From Methanobacteriota archaeon (lineage in GTDB: Archaea > Halobacteriota > Methanosarcinia > Methanosarcinales > Methanosarcinaceae): a DNA stretch of 64,000 nt. This document shows positions 43,688 to 53,740 of the stretch, piece after piece (positions within the stretch are counted from its first letter, which is position 1; the number at the start of each line of letters is the position of its first letter). Below the pieces are notes generated by a model. The model was given only the letters and a program-made list of their open reading frames with translations, ran no database searches and had not been told where the DNA came from. The position numbers and the translations under genes are program-made. Location of the stretch: positions 1 to 64,000 of the forward strand of contig JAEWQJ010000049.1 of NCBI GenBank assembly GCA_023399215.1, read 5' to 3'.

Positions 43688-46600
43688 TTATTCAACAAAA
43701 TAAATCATTTCATTAGGCATGAGGGTCAATTCCTCATTCTCTATTCCTGCCTTTACAAGCTTTTCGATTCGTTTCTTTACGTTTTTTCGTGTGGTTTTTA
43801 TCCCGAGCACTCTCGAAGTCTGAACAACAAGATCTTCAAGAGGAGTTGAATACTGGCTGTGCAAAACAAAACGGATAGCTTCTTTTATTTCCTCGTCACA
43901 GATCCACTCGATTTTTGTAGATTCGTCCCCTTCACGCCTGCGCAGAATACAGGCAGGTTCTGAGATTGGCCAGTAGAACTCGTCTTTGACCCTGATTTTT
44001 CCGGAATTTTTGGCAAGAGATGCAGCATCAGATATTCGCTGCTTGATTTTCCCGAGCATGCGGGAAACTCCTGTATACGATTTTATTCGCTGCTGCAGGA
44101 GTTGCGCGTGAATGGGCCCTTCACACGCTACAATTCGTATAATTGCCTCCTCAAGCTGCTTATCCGAAACCTCCGAAAGGTCGCCTGTTTGCGGAAGTCC
44201 TGAGGAAAGACAGGCCTGGTAAAGGGGTACGGCAAGTTCGAATGAACTTGGTTTTCCGGACAGTTTTTCATGCTCTTTTTCTGAATTATCCAGTTCAGGC
44301 TTTTTTCCTGGGATGTCCGGAATTTCGACAGTTCTCGATCCGCTATTACCGGCTCTGAGTTTTAAGGAGCTTCCAGTATCGGGCTTCTCAGATAATTTTC
44401 CTGCTTTTTCAGCCGGGGTTGAAGATAGTGGTCTCTTTGGGGTTCTGGTTTCAGCCTTAAACGTCTGTTCGAGAGCAGGCTCAGTTAACAGTGTCTCAGA
44501 TTTCCTCTCTATGTCGCGCTCAATTAAAGGTTCGGCTTCGTGCTCAATTTGAGTTTCTGAGTTCCATATCCCTGCATAACTGTCGTTCTCATCTGTATAA
44601 CTCCCTTCCTCGGAGTCTGGGTCAGGCTCGGAATAGTTTCCTGAGCCGTAAATATACGCAAACTCATTAATACGCTTACGTTTTTTCTTTTTTTCAGGGC
44701 CTGCACTGAAGTCAATTTCGGGATAAGCCTGATAAAAACTCACCTTCTCAGGCTCTGGCTCAGGTACCAATTTGTTTTCGTTTCCTTTAGAGCGGTGATT
44801 TACACTGAATTTAAGGAGTTTTGATTTTTTTGACCTTTTTACAGGCTTCTTATTGGAATTTTCATCGGCTACCAGAACCATCGACCTGGCTCTTATATCC
44901 ATTTCCGGTAAGAAATCTGTATCTGATAGAGCTGTAAGTCCTTCTTCCAGTTTAAAAAACGAGCCTGAATAGGGCTCTTCAGCTTCAGCTACATAGTAGG
45001 GTTCTAGAAGAAGTTTTGCCTCGGAAGTTTCCGAAAGGCAGGCTCTATCGTAAAATCGAGTTTCAAGTTTATCCTCATCTCCACCTTCACTCTCCACACT
45101 TACCGCAGGCAAAACCGAAACTTGGGATAAACCCGTATTTGCAGGCGAACCGCGATGCCTTCCTGCAGGACTTCGATTCACATGTCCATCCCAGGCAGAC
45201 AGTTCGTTAACCCTAGAAATCTCGGGTTCGATTTTGGATTTGGCCTGTATTTTTGCCTGTTTTGTAGCCCCTCTCACAGCTTCAAGCAGCTTTTCCCTGC
45301 TCTCTTTCGGATGTAAGTACCAGTCCGTTGACCAGACCCTGTAGATCTTCCAGCCCAGACCTTCAAGCACCTGCTGACGCAGACGGTCGCGGTCCCGTGC
45401 AACATGCAGGGAATAATAGCTTTCTCCATCGCACTCGATTCCAAGCACATACTGCCCTGGATGGAAGAGATCAGGGACTGCAAGGTCAAGCCTGTATCCC
45501 GCACAGCCGATCTGCCTGTGGATTTCGCAGCCGTTTTCTACCAGGAAATTGTAAACTGTCTCTTCGAAAGGCGAATCGAGTTTTTCCCTGCGGTATGCAG
45601 GTAAGGGAAGCCTGCCGCTCTCTGCAAACTCAAGGAAGACTTTCAGGGCCCGGAGCCCGAAAGGCGAGTTTTCATCCAGCTTCAGATCCCTTGATGTAAA
45701 ATTTGCGAAAACTACGCATTTTTCCCTGGCCCGCGTAATAAGAACATTCAGGCGCCTTTCTCCTCCCTCACGATTAAGCGGGCCGAAGTTAAGGGAAAGC
45801 TTTCTGTTGCTGTCAAAGCCGAAACCCACACTCAGCAGTATAACATCCCTTTCATCGCCCTGGATGGTCTCAAGATTTTTAACAAAGAAATGCTCACCTT
45901 TTCCGTTTCCAGAGTTAAGGTCAAGTCCGGGATTTATTTTAAGTAAAGCCTCGATTTCTTCCTGGATAGCTTCCTGCTGTTTTATATTGAAAGTCCCGAC
46001 TCCCAGGCTTTTATCGGGGTACCTGCTGAAGTGTTCAAAAACTGCCCTTGCAACAGCTTTTGCTTCTATCCGGTTGGCTCCGCTTTTACCCCTTTCATAA
46101 ATTGAGTTCGGAAGATGCACGAACTTCAGCCCAAGTTTTTCATCTTTTTGCATGGGGGAGGGATAAACATAGAGACGGTTATCGTAAAACTCCTGGTTTG
46201 AAATTGCGATCAGGGACTCATGCCTGCTCCTGTAGTGCCAGCGCAGGGTCTTTACCGGGAAACTGCGTTTGCACACATTCAGGATACTTTCCATATCTAC
46301 GGCTGTAATGCAGTCATCAGGCTCACTTTCCGGAGAATCGAGCACAGTATCAAAAAAATCGGTCGGCGGAAGTTGTTTTGAATCCCCCATTACTACGACC
46401 TGCTTTCCGCGCAGGAGAGCTCCAACCGCATCTTCGGGTCTGACCTGGCTGGCTTCGTCAAAGATAATCACATCAAAACGAGTGCTTCTGGGGTCAAGGT
46501 ACTGGGCAATGGAAAGCGGGCTCATCAGGAAACAGGGCTTGATTTTTTGGATCAGGACGCCTGCCTTTTTCATAAGGGTGCGGATAGGCATATGCCCTCT

Positions 46601-49354
46601 TTTCCTGTTGAACTCATTGAGCAGAACGCCTGCCTCTGAAGATCTTGAGGCTCCTGAAGCTAATTTTGGAGTTTCCTTATAAGCCGAGCATACAATTCTT
46701 TTTCTATTTTCTATAAGGATCTTTTTGTCAAGTTTCCTGAACTTGCCAAGTTTGCCTTCGTGGAGTTCCCGGATAAAAGTCGAAAGTGCAGGCTTCTCCC
46801 TGAAGGCGTGATTCAGTAGGATTTCGGCGTAATTGCCTTCAAAAGCGGGGATTGCGTCACAGACTGCTAGTTTTCCGGATTCAAGGTCTTCCATTATCGG
46901 GGCTGCATTTGTTTCAAGACCGGCCTGTCTGTAACCAAGATACTGGCTCCAGAGCACCAGGGATGAAGTCTCGTTTTTCCAGTAAGTTACGAGAGTTTTT
47001 AATGAATTTAGCTTTGCGGCTTCAAGGCCTTCTGGACACATTTTCCCGAAATCTGCGCCTATGCGAATCCCAACTCTCTTAAATGCCTCCAGAAACTCCT
47101 GTGTTGCGTCCAGTACATGGCTGACTGCGGATTCAAGGGCTTCACTGTCAATTCCGAGTCCTATAAGCCTGAAACTCCTGTCTGTGAGAGTGCCTTCTTT
47201 CAGGTACTGCTGGAAGAGAATTATCCATTGGATGTACTCTTCAAGCAGGACAGGATCGCTTTCAAAGCCTTTCCAGTAATTCCCAAAGTATTTTTCCCCT
47301 TCTGCACTCGAATTTTCAAGTTCCAGCCTGAGGGTTTTGTATTCGGAAATATCGGTCAGGTCAAGCAGGATTTTACTGTCCCAGAAAGGTATTCGTGAGA
47401 GATAGCAGGCTGAAATTTCTTTTTTGAGCTTCCGGTATTTGGGGTTTAAAAGCTTGAGGAGACTGTCGGAAAGCTTCTCGAATTCAGAGGTATCAAGGTC
47501 AAAAATCTCAGGGCGAAAAGTTTTATCCGCAAAAGTTTTGAGCTCAAGGTATTTCCTGAGCTTTAAAACCAGAGCTTCGGCATCTGTTTTTGAGTTTTCG
47601 GATTCCCATCCAGAATTTGGAAGCATTTTTTCAGGTAAGGATTTTGAGTTTTCAAGGAATTTTGCGGCATTGATTACGGTTGCAATTCTCTCGAGAGTAT
47701 CAGGTTTTGAGGTTGCAGAAAGGTCATTAAGGGTTTTTATAGCGGCTTCAAGGGTCTCAAAAGCCTCAGCGCATTCGTCTATCAGAGCTCCGATTTCTCC
47801 CAGATCCGAAGGCAGTACAAGCCCTGGATCGCAGCCGTACCAGGGATTTTTCTTGATAGGGCCTAGGAAAGGAAGTACCTGACTCAGTTTGTCTATAACG
47901 GCTTCTGAATTGGCCCAGGCTTCAGGATCCCAGATTTCAGGATCTTGAAACTTATATAAAGGCATTTTCAGATCTTTTGATTCAAAATAAGCTATTGTCT
48001 TTTCCCTTATGCCATAGAGGGCATAGAGGCTTGGGTAGATTTTTCCCGCAGGTTCTCCAAGGGATAGAGCATACTGGTTGAGCTCATGTTTTAGCTTTTC
48101 GAGCTCGTTTATATCCCTGTCAGGGCGTATGGAGGCAGGAGCTTCGCGGTTCAAAGTTTTTTCCAATTCTTCGAGCACGGCTTTTTTCCGGGTCTGGTTG
48201 CTGTGGATCTCCAGACAGAGTTCTCCAAGGCCGGCAGAGTCCAACCTGCTTTTTACAACCTGAAGGGCAGCCATTTTTTCACTCACGAAAAGTACGCTTT
48301 TTCCCTGAGCCATAAGTTCTGCAATTGTATTTGCAATCGTCTGAGACTTGCCGGTTCCGGGTGGACCTTCAACAACAAGGTTTTTTCCGGCTTTCACATC
48401 TTCAATGACCGCGATCTGGGAAGAATCGGCATCCATTATCTGGTAAGTGTCTTTTGCCGGAAGTTTCAGGTCAACCTCTTCTTCCAGGAAACCGGAAGCT
48501 TCACATTCAGGGTCTTCAGGGTTAAAGACTTCCTGGATTAATGGATGGTCGGCAGGAGACATGTCTTCAGGCCAGGTCGCAGGGTCAAGGTCCTTATACA
48601 TGACAAATTTCTTGAAGTTAAAAAGGTCAAGGCAGATCTCAGGCAGGAGTTTCCAGTCTCTCTTTTCATGAATTTCTCTGGATACAGCCCTGAAATATTC
48701 CTCGACTCCTGCAGCTTCCTCAGGCATTTCAAATTCGGGAATCGTGATTCCGAATTCTTTCATTTTTGCCTGGAGGGTAATTGAAGCGAAGATTTCGTCT
48801 CCTGTCCACTGGATGCTGAAAATCCGGCCTTTACCTATGCGTTTGAGTTCAACGGGAATAAGAAGTAGAGGAGCTTTCGGATTTTTTATGGCCGATCGGC
48901 TTTCACTCCACTGCAGAAAGCCCAGTGCAAGATAGAGCACAGGATATCCCTGTTCTTCAAATATGGAATTTGCCTGGTTAAAGACATAAAAAAGTTTTTT
49001 ATCAAGGGTTTCGCTGTCATCAGAGGTTTCCAGAAAAGTTTCGGAGCGAGAAGTCTGGGATTTATCTTCGGAAACCAGAGTATTTCCTATTGTTTTCAAA
49101 AGCCGTTTTTCCTTTTCAGAAGCCTCGTCTTTCTCCCCCTTTTCAGTTTTCCTGCCTTTTCTTAACTGAGCTATTGCCCTGAACCTCATCGATTTTTCCT
49201 GGAGAACAAAGAGATCGTAAATTTCCTCCGGTTTCCGACCTGTAATCGAGATGGTCCTTTTCTGGGAAGGGCGGTAATTGAGAAGATTATTTCGAAGGGA
49301 CAGATCAAGCAAATTCTGCCTCAGGGCTTCTAATTCCTTAACTACGTCTACCAT
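43688..49354 (-). CDS. DUF4011 / SF1 helicase / Vsr-like nuclease / DUF3320 protein, probable antiviral defence
   Basis: 1888 residues in one chain. N-terminal DUF4011 (LRQNLLDLSLRNNLLNYR, ~10-27, to ~320). UPF1-like SF1 helicase: Walker A GPPGTGKS near 330, Walker B FDEASQV near 965, GDSKQLPPTDF, TIQGDERDVILLS and LNVLITRAREK (to ~1210). Vsr/MTES_1575-type nuclease (~1255-1350): GYRLDLAVPD, LGIECDGESYY, ARDRDRLRQQVLEGLGW, all catalytic acids present. A charged, disordered linker (~1380-1680) leads to a DUF3320 domain (~1715-1770) and a winged-helix-like C-terminus. From memory this order matches the single-gene defence system named Hhe. No other defence gene is adjacent. The SD before ATG 49354 is weak. 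Architecture is read directly; defence role is by family. Confidence 0.9.
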   Translation of the reverse strand: MVDVVKELEALRQNLLDLSLRNNLLNYRPSQKRTISITGRKPEEIYDLFVLQEKSMRFRAIAQLRKGRKTEKGEKDEASEKEKRLLKTIGNTLVSEDKSQTSRSETFLETSDDSETLDKKLFYVFNQANSIFEEQGYPVLYLALGFLQWSESRSAIKNPKAPLLLIPVELKRIGKGRIFSIQWTGDEIFASITLQAKMKEFGITIPEFEMPEEAAGVEEYFRAVSREIHEKRDWKLLPEICLDLFNFKKFVMYKDLDPATWPEDMSPADHPLIQEVFNPEDPECEASGFLEEEVDLKLPAKDTYQIMDADSSQIAVIEDVKAGKNLVVEGPPGTGKSQTIANTIAELMAQGKSVLFVSEKMAALQVVKSRLDSAGLGELCLEIHSNQTRKKAVLEELEKTLNREAPASIRPDRDINELEKLKHELNQYALSLGEPAGKIYPSLYALYGIREKTIAYFESKDLKMPLYKFQDPEIWDPEAWANSEAVIDKLSQVLPFLGPIKKNPWYGCDPGLVLPSDLGEIGALIDECAEAFETLEAAIKTLNDLSATSKPDTLERIATVINAAKFLENSKSLPEKMLPNSGWESENSKTDAEALVLKLRKYLELKTFADKTFRPEIFDLDTSEFEKLSDSLLKLLNPKYRKLKKEISACYLSRIPFWDSKILLDLTDISEYKTLRLELENSSAEGEKYFGNYWKGFESDPVLLEEYIQWIILFQQYLKEGTLTDRSFRLIGLGIDSEALESAVSHVLDATQEFLEAFKRVGIRIGADFGKMCPEGLEAAKLNSLKTLVTYWKNETSSLVLWSQYLGYRQAGLETNAAPIMEDLESGKLAVCDAIPAFEGNYAEILLNHAFREKPALSTFIRELHEGKLGKFRKLDKKILIENRKRIVCSAYKETPKLASGASRSSEAGVLLNEFNRKRGHMPIRTLMKKAGVLIQKIKPCFLMSPLSIAQYLDPRSTRFDVIIFDEASQVRPEDAVGALLRGKQVVVMGDSKQLPPTDFFDTVLDSPESEPDDCITAVDMESILNVCKRSFPVKTLRWHYRSRHESLIAISNQEFYDNRLYVYPSPMQKDEKLGLKFVHLPNSIYERGKSGANRIEAKAVARAVFEHFSRYPDKSLGVGTFNIKQQEAIQEEIEALLKINPGLDLNSGNGKGEHFFVKNLETIQGDERDVILLSVGFGFDSNRKLSLNFGPLNREGGERRLNVLITRAREKCVVFANFTSRDLKLDENSPFGLRALKVFLEFAESGRLPLPAYRREKLDSPFEETVYNFLVENGCEIHRQIGCAGYRLDLAVPDLFHPGQYVLGIECDGESYYSLHVARDRDRLRQQVLEGLGWKIYRVWSTDWYLHPKESREKLLEAVRGATKQAKIQAKSKIEPEISRVNELSAWDGHVNRSPAGRHRGSPANTGLSQVSVLPAVSVESEGGDEDKLETRFYDRACLSETSEAKLLLEPYYVAEAEEPYSGSFFKLEEGLTALSDTDFLPEMDIRARSMVLVADENSNKKPVKRSKKSKLLKFSVNHRSKGNENKLVPEPEPEKVSFYQAYPEIDFSAGPEKKKKRKRINEFAYIYGSGNYSEPDPDSEEGSYTDENDSYAGIWNSETQIEHEAEPLIERDIERKSETLLTEPALEQTFKAETRTPKRPLSSTPAEKAGKLSEKPDTGSSLKLRAGNSGSRTVEIPDIPGKKPELDNSEKEHEKLSGKPSSFELAVPLYQACLSSGLPQTGDLSEVSDKQLEEAIIRIVACEGPIHAQLLQQRIKSYTGVSRMLGKIKQRISDAASLAKNSGKIRVKDEFYWPISEPACILRRREGDESTKIEWICDEEIKEAIRFVLHSQYSTPLEDLVVQTSRVLGIKTTRKNVKKRIEKLVKAGIENEELTLMPNEMIYFVE

Positions 49355-49695
49355 AAGAATACCAGGCTCTTTTGAAATAATCTGTGAAATATGCTTAAGA
49401 TTAATAGAATAAAGGGAACATACTAATAAATTTTATTTTTCTGACCGGAAACAGAGCTATGAATAGAGAAAAAATACAATCCGGATGGTGGATAACTCAT
49501 GTAAGAATGAAATTCTTAAGAATAACATATTTAAGAATATTTTCTTGTTATATCTGAGAACTACTTCCTTACTATTAGAGTTTTTCTAAAAATTAAGGTT
49601 ATTCGTATTTTCGTTATATTTCAACTTTCGTGAGTGTTTTCAAAAAGCTTGATGGACCTGAGAAGTTCACATTACTTTTACCCGTTTTCGGAAAG
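49355..49695. other. 340-bp upstream region of the helicase-nuclease
   Basis: AT-rich, with TTAAGAATAACATATTTAAGAATA direct repeats split near 49509-49540. It should hold the helicase-nuclease promoter; no operator was recognised. Confidence 0.45.
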
Positions 49696-50622
49696 CTAAG
49701 GGGCTGCAGGCAGTTTTTCCTTGAAAACAGGTTCTTCTTCGGTTTTGCTTTCCTCCTCCAGACTTGCCAGGAAAGAGCTGGAAAGGATAAGGGCACAGCC
49801 AAATAGGGTTTCAGCAGATATTGGGTCTTTTAAGAGTAAGTAAGCGAAAAAAATCGCACTTACAGGTTCAAGCAGGGAAAGTATGCTAGCATTCTGGGCT
49901 TTGACATGTAAAAGCCCTGTAAAGTAAAGAATCGAACCCACTGAAGTGATTGTTATCCCTAGAAAGAGAAGAACGGGTAGGTTATCAACAAGAACTGTTA
50001 CTGAGGCCTGTTTTACAAAAGGAAGCAATAATAAAAGCGTTACTAAGGTTGAGATAAAAAGTTGTTCTAAACCTGAATATTCATTCCTGAGATCTCGGGA
50101 GGTAATAGTAACGCAGGCGTAAAAAAAGCCTGAAAAAAGGCCCATAAGCACTCCATAAAGATATGCTGGCTCAATTCCCGATCCAGAAACAAGGTTTTCA
50201 GGGCCAATTACCATTACTACACCTGTAAGAGAAAGAATAAGGGCAAAAAGACTCTTTTTGTTATGTTTCTCCTTAAGGAAGAAAGGAGCAAGCAGCAAAA
50301 CGTAAAACGGAGCCGTATAAAGCAGAAGTACGGATATTGATACATTAGTAAAGCTGACAGCCATGTAATAAGAAACCATTGCACCTGCATTGAAAGCTCC
50401 AAGCAGTATCAAGTTTTTTCTTTTTCCCCGGAGCCTTATTTCTGATAGTTTTCCAGTAACTGCCAGATAACCTGTAAGTGCAAGAAGCCCGAAAAGAAGC
50501 TGGTAAAACACAACAGCTCCTGCGTCCATGTTCTTTACATACATGAAAAAAATTCCTGAAAATCCGTAGATGACAGATGCGGCAATTACCTGGATATTTG
50601 CTTTTATGTGCTGCGGCTCCAT
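49696..50622 (-). CDS. EamA/DMT-family transporter
   Basis: 308-residue drug/metabolite transporter with ten predicted membrane helices in two EamA halves (~10-140 and ~155-290). Recognisable pieces: ASVIYGFSGIFFMYVK, NVSISVLLLYTAPFYVLLLAPFFLKEK, LTGVVMVIG ending half one; AQNASILSLLEPVSAIFFAYLLLKDP ending half two. Members export amino acids, purines or other metabolites; the substrate cannot be inferred. The start ATG 50622 has no good SD. It ends with TAG (49696), the only such stop I saw on an intact gene in the window; read-through would add just five residues before TAA. Confidence 0.88.
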   Translation of the reverse strand: MEPQHIKANIQVIAASVIYGFSGIFFMYVKNMDAGAVVFYQLLFGLLALTGYLAVTGKLSEIRLRGKRKNLILLGAFNAGAMVSYYMAVSFTNVSISVLLLYTAPFYVLLLAPFFLKEKHNKKSLFALILSLTGVVMVIGPENLVSGSGIEPAYLYGVLMGLFSGFFYACVTITSRDLRNEYSGLEQLFISTLVTLLLLLPFVKQASVTVLVDNLPVLLFLGITITSVGSILYFTGLLHVKAQNASILSLLEPVSAIFFAYLLLKDPISAETLFGCALILSSSFLASLEEESKTEEEPVFKEKLPAAP

Positions 50623-50693
50623 GACCGTTTCAAATTAGGGTTTCTGTTAAATAAGATTATCCTGAGTATGTTGAAAGTAATATCCAGATAATC

Positions 50694-50784
50694 GGACTAT
50701 TGGCAGCTGGACTATTAACATTAGCAGTTGGACTATTAGCATTAGAAGTTGGACTATTAGCAGTTGGACTATTAGCAGTCGGCA
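50694..50784 (+). repeat. 15-24-bp tandem array
   Basis: TTGGACTATTAGCAG and ATTAGCAGTTGGACT units repeated about five times, upstream of the DMT transporter. Confidence 0.85.
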
Positions 50785-51101
50785 TTTTGTAAATGGCAGT
50801 TTAAAAAACAATCAAAAAACTATTTTATAAAAGTAATTTCGATAATCTTAAATGCTCTCAAAACAGAATAATAAGTGGATAGGCGAGTGCGGAAAAGAAT
50901 AATTAGAGGCGTGTTTGGATTGCTTTCTCAACCTTTATCATATCACCCCAACCACGCCCGTGCTTTTTACCCGCAATCTCCTTGAAGACACCGATTTTCT
51001 TTTAGCCTTAATTAGCCTTGATTTACCTTGATTATACTAATTTTCCCTTGATCGTGTCTTTAAATTAAATTATCCTAATTGGGATCACACTTGATTGGGA
51101 T

Positions 51102-51118
51102 AAGACTTATGCACTTGA
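51102..51118 (+). repeat. single end of the TA-flanked miniature transposon
   Basis: TAAGACTTATGCACTTGA matches the left end of the element at 33853 (TAGGACTTACGCACTTGA). No partner end was found nearby. Confidence 0.5.
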
Positions 51119-51189
51119 AATGGGAAACGCTAGCATTAAATCATCAAATATTGAAATGTATACTTTAACCTTGGTAATTACTGCATTTT

Positions 51190-51348
51190 ATTACATTGGG
51201 AGCGCAGAGGGTCACGAATACCCCATCCTTCACAGACTGTCCAACATTCAGTTTCAGAGAAAAAATGTGAAAAATAAGGCATATAAAGCCTTTAAATTGA
51301 AAAAAGGAATTCAAATATTATTGATAGCGATTATCAGACAGCCTGCTT
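51190..51348 (+). mobile_element. R2 repeat: IS-end-derived miniature element
   Basis: GAGCGCAGAGGGTCACGAAT-ACCCC precedes CAGACTGTCCAACATTC (from 51223), which is roughly mirrored by GATTATCAGACAGCCTG at 51332-51348, giving a ~125-bp element. The same left block occurs at 57541 (before a transposase fragment), 25213 (degenerate) and 13453 (minus). Confidence 0.6.
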
Positions 51349-51461
51349 AGCTTAGGAGTAGTTCACTGAAAGTTTCTGCCTTAAAATCAGAGCCACTTTG
51401 CACAGGTTTATTTTTTACATAATTTGACTATCCTTAGCCAATCCACGATTAAATCTTTAAG

Positions 51462-51469
51462 TTTATATA
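51462..51469 (+). promoter_or_regulatory. TATA box of the candidate RNA
   Basis: TTTATATA, centred about 24-25 bp before 51489, the exact first base of the 13-bp stem. No ORF follows. Confidence 0.55.
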
Positions 51470-51488
51470 TCATGAAGTACTCTAGACT

Positions 51489-51578
51489 ATTGGGCATCTG
51501 GGAAGGTCATAAGAGACCTTTTAACTCTTTTTAATAACCCCCCATACCCCCCAACTCCCCAATATCCAGATGCCCAAT
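51489..51578 (+). ncRNA. candidate structured small RNA (~90 nt)
   Basis: ATTGGGCATCTGG (51489-51501) pairs perfectly with CCAGATGCCCAAT (51566-51578), a 13-bp closing stem. Inside, AAGGTC (51503-51508) and GACCTT (51515-51520) form a hairpin with a 6-nt loop and a U-rich 3' side. The rest of the interior holds three C runs (51538-51543, 51547-51552, 51557-51560) that would be single-stranded and could pair with G-rich ribosome sites. A TATA box is at the right distance. On the minus strand the G runs could form a quadruplex. It might instead be a miniature element with 13-bp ends. Confidence 0.5.
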
Positions 51579-52884
51579 CCCCATTAATGCTATATTCAAC
51601 TTGCTATATTCAACTTTTTTCTTCAATATTATTTGTCCAGAAGATCACTTTCTATCTCATATTGTTAGAATATCTTTCGTTTTCTTCGCCATATGATTTC
51701 ACATAGATTTCAGATTCGATCTGAACGGAGTCCTCAGAAAGATAATTGATGTTAGCTGGTATTGGATTACAACTGGTATTGGATTACAACTGGTATTTAA
51801 CTTGTTTTTGGAACTTGTTTTTGCAATTCGTTTATGCATTTTTTCGTTACATGCAGCAAATATCGAGTTACTGAATAATAAATTTATACTTTGCCTTAAA
51901 AAGCCATCATCTAGCCTGTTTCTCCACCAAAGCTGCCAGATTTTAGTAGATATTTTCACGAATACCCAACCGAAAGTGCACGCATCTGACCATAGAAGCG
52001 CTTGATGCAACCGAGATGAGGTTCTGGTCCCTTACCTCGTCCAGTAAATCAACAGGAATAGTAAAGAGTTTTTAAGCCCATGCTACTGGTTTTTTTAGTT
52101 AAACTGCGTACTGCATAGCTCTTGAGCTTTCAATTATCGTAAAGTAATTTCTTATGCGTGCGTCCGGAAAAATAGATAAGCAAATTTATCGTTTTTTTAA
52201 AATATACAGGGATTTTGATAGGTTTTTTCATGGAATAGGAATTATTTGTCATGATATACAGATTTTAAAGTTTAAAAAAACTTATTTGCTTTAAAAACTT
52301 CTATTAATCCCTTTTTTGCTTAAAAAACTCCGTATTTAGAGAAAAATTACTTAATAGATATCAGAAGCGGTAATTAAAAGATATAATCATAAGGCAAATT
52401 GTTGATCGTATTTAAAGAGCAAATACAACCCTATTTTATTGAATATGTCGGAAGGCTTATATACCTCAGATCTTAGCAACTCCCACTGAGAACTCGAATT
52501 TAAGGGCGTTTTTACGTATTAAACACGTTATAAGCAGATAAAAATAACTTTTAAATTTTAAAAACCTTTTTTTTCCATATTAAATCTTTTAAAACTATTA
52601 TTTTATTAATTAAACCCTTTTAAGCTATTTTTTGGTATAAGTATATTTATATTTAATCTAACGAATTTTAGACTTGTCAAGCTGCGTATAGTCGGCAGGA
52701 CAACCAGAATAGGTAAATTAAACAGGTAATTTAAGGACAAAACAAAGTCGAGTAATATAAAGAAAATAAAATAAAGAAAATAAAATAAAGAAAATAAAAT
52801 ACTTAAAAAATAACTAAGGTTTTAAAAATAAACATAGTTTAAATTAAATAACTATAGTTTAAATAAATTTCTGGAGTGAGGTAT
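51579..52884. other. 1.3-kb region without a supported gene
   Basis: Short frames at 51699-52010 on both strands have no ribosome site or recognisable motif. ACTGGTATTGGATTACA is tandemly repeated at about 51757-51790. A strong TATA-like CTTATATACC at 52456-52465 and another (TATATTTATATT) near 52645 could start a long leader for the secreted-protein gene at 52885. AAAGAAAATAAAAT is repeated three times at about 52759-52800. Confidence 0.5.
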
Positions 52885-53268
52885 ATGTTGGGAATGAAAA
52901 AGATACTGGGAATTTTCCTGGCAGTCTGTTTTGTACTGTCAGTGACAGCTGCAGCAGCAAGTGCAGCACCTTGGGACAACAACAAGAACAAATTTAAATT
53001 TGGCGACCACGACAAGAAGAAGTGGGACCACAACAAGAACAAATGGGACAACGACAAGAGAAAGTGGGATAACGACAAGAGAAAGTGGGACAACGACAAG
53101 AGAAAGTGGAACAATAAGAAACATGGCAAAGAGTACAACAAATGGTACAAAGAGTATGTAGTCTGGTTCTTCAGTTATAAAAAGTTCTGCGGTTATTACA
53201 GTGAATTCTACAGCTATTACTATGAATACTATAGCAGTTATCGCAGCCACTATGGAAGCAGATGGTAA
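52885..53268 (+). CDS. small secreted Lys/Trp-repeat, Tyr-rich protein
   Basis: About 127 residues. The signal peptide (MLGMKKILGIFLAVCFVLSV, ending ASAA) is followed by five 7-residue KWDNDKR-type repeats with a Trp every seventh position, and then an aromatic tail (FYSYYYEYYSSYRSHYG). The 21-bp DNA repeats behind the heptads are nearly identical. No enzyme motif. It is highly charged and aromatic, which suggests a cell-surface adhesive or matrix component. It shares the signal-peptide end FVLSVTAAAASAA with the gene at 55306. GGAGTGAGG precedes ATG 52885, which is chosen over the GTG at 52876. Function unknown. Confidence 0.75.
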   Translation: MLGMKKILGIFLAVCFVLSVTAAAASAAPWDNNKNKFKFGDHDKKKWDHNKNKWDNDKRKWDNDKRKWDNDKRKWNNKKHGKEYNKWYKEYVVWFFSYKKFCGYYSEFYSYYYEYYSSYRSHYGSRW

Positions 53269-53692
53269 GAAATGGCTCAAAATGTACATGAAATAGTTTG
53301 GAGGTTATAAAAAGTTCTACGGTGATTATAACAGTTATCATTGAAATAGACGTTCAGAGCTGGCTGTAAATTATGTAAAGTAAAAGATGGTAATTACTTA
53401 GCCATACAACCCTTTGGATTAAAAAACAATAATCCAGATTAAAGAGAAAATAATCTGGATTAAAAAAGTTTTTGATTAAAAGAGCAATAAGGCCAGAGCA
53501 ATAGAGTTCTTACTACTCAGAAAGTGGGAGATTCACGAGTTCTCTGCCCTGAGGAACAAAGTGAACTATCCCTGCTTCTCTTTTTTCCATTATATCATTA
53601 CATTATTATCATTGAGTCATTACATTATTAAATTATATCATGTGGTATACTTTTGTTGAGTTGTATAAACTTAGCTTCCCTTTCGCTGCTTA

Positions 53693-53740
53693 TTTATCTG
53701 TGATTCGCTACTTATCTGTGATTCGCTACTTATCTGTGAT
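53693..53740 (+). repeat. 18-bp tandem repeat overlapping a gene end
   Basis: CTTATCTGTGATTCGCTA is repeated nearly three times; the last copy contains the stop codon of the minus-strand gene at 53730. Confidence 0.85.

Noticed and set aside
51699..52010. Overlapping ORFs on both strands of about 100 residues
   Set aside because: No SD, no recognisable motif, and one strand mirrors the other; left as non-coding.
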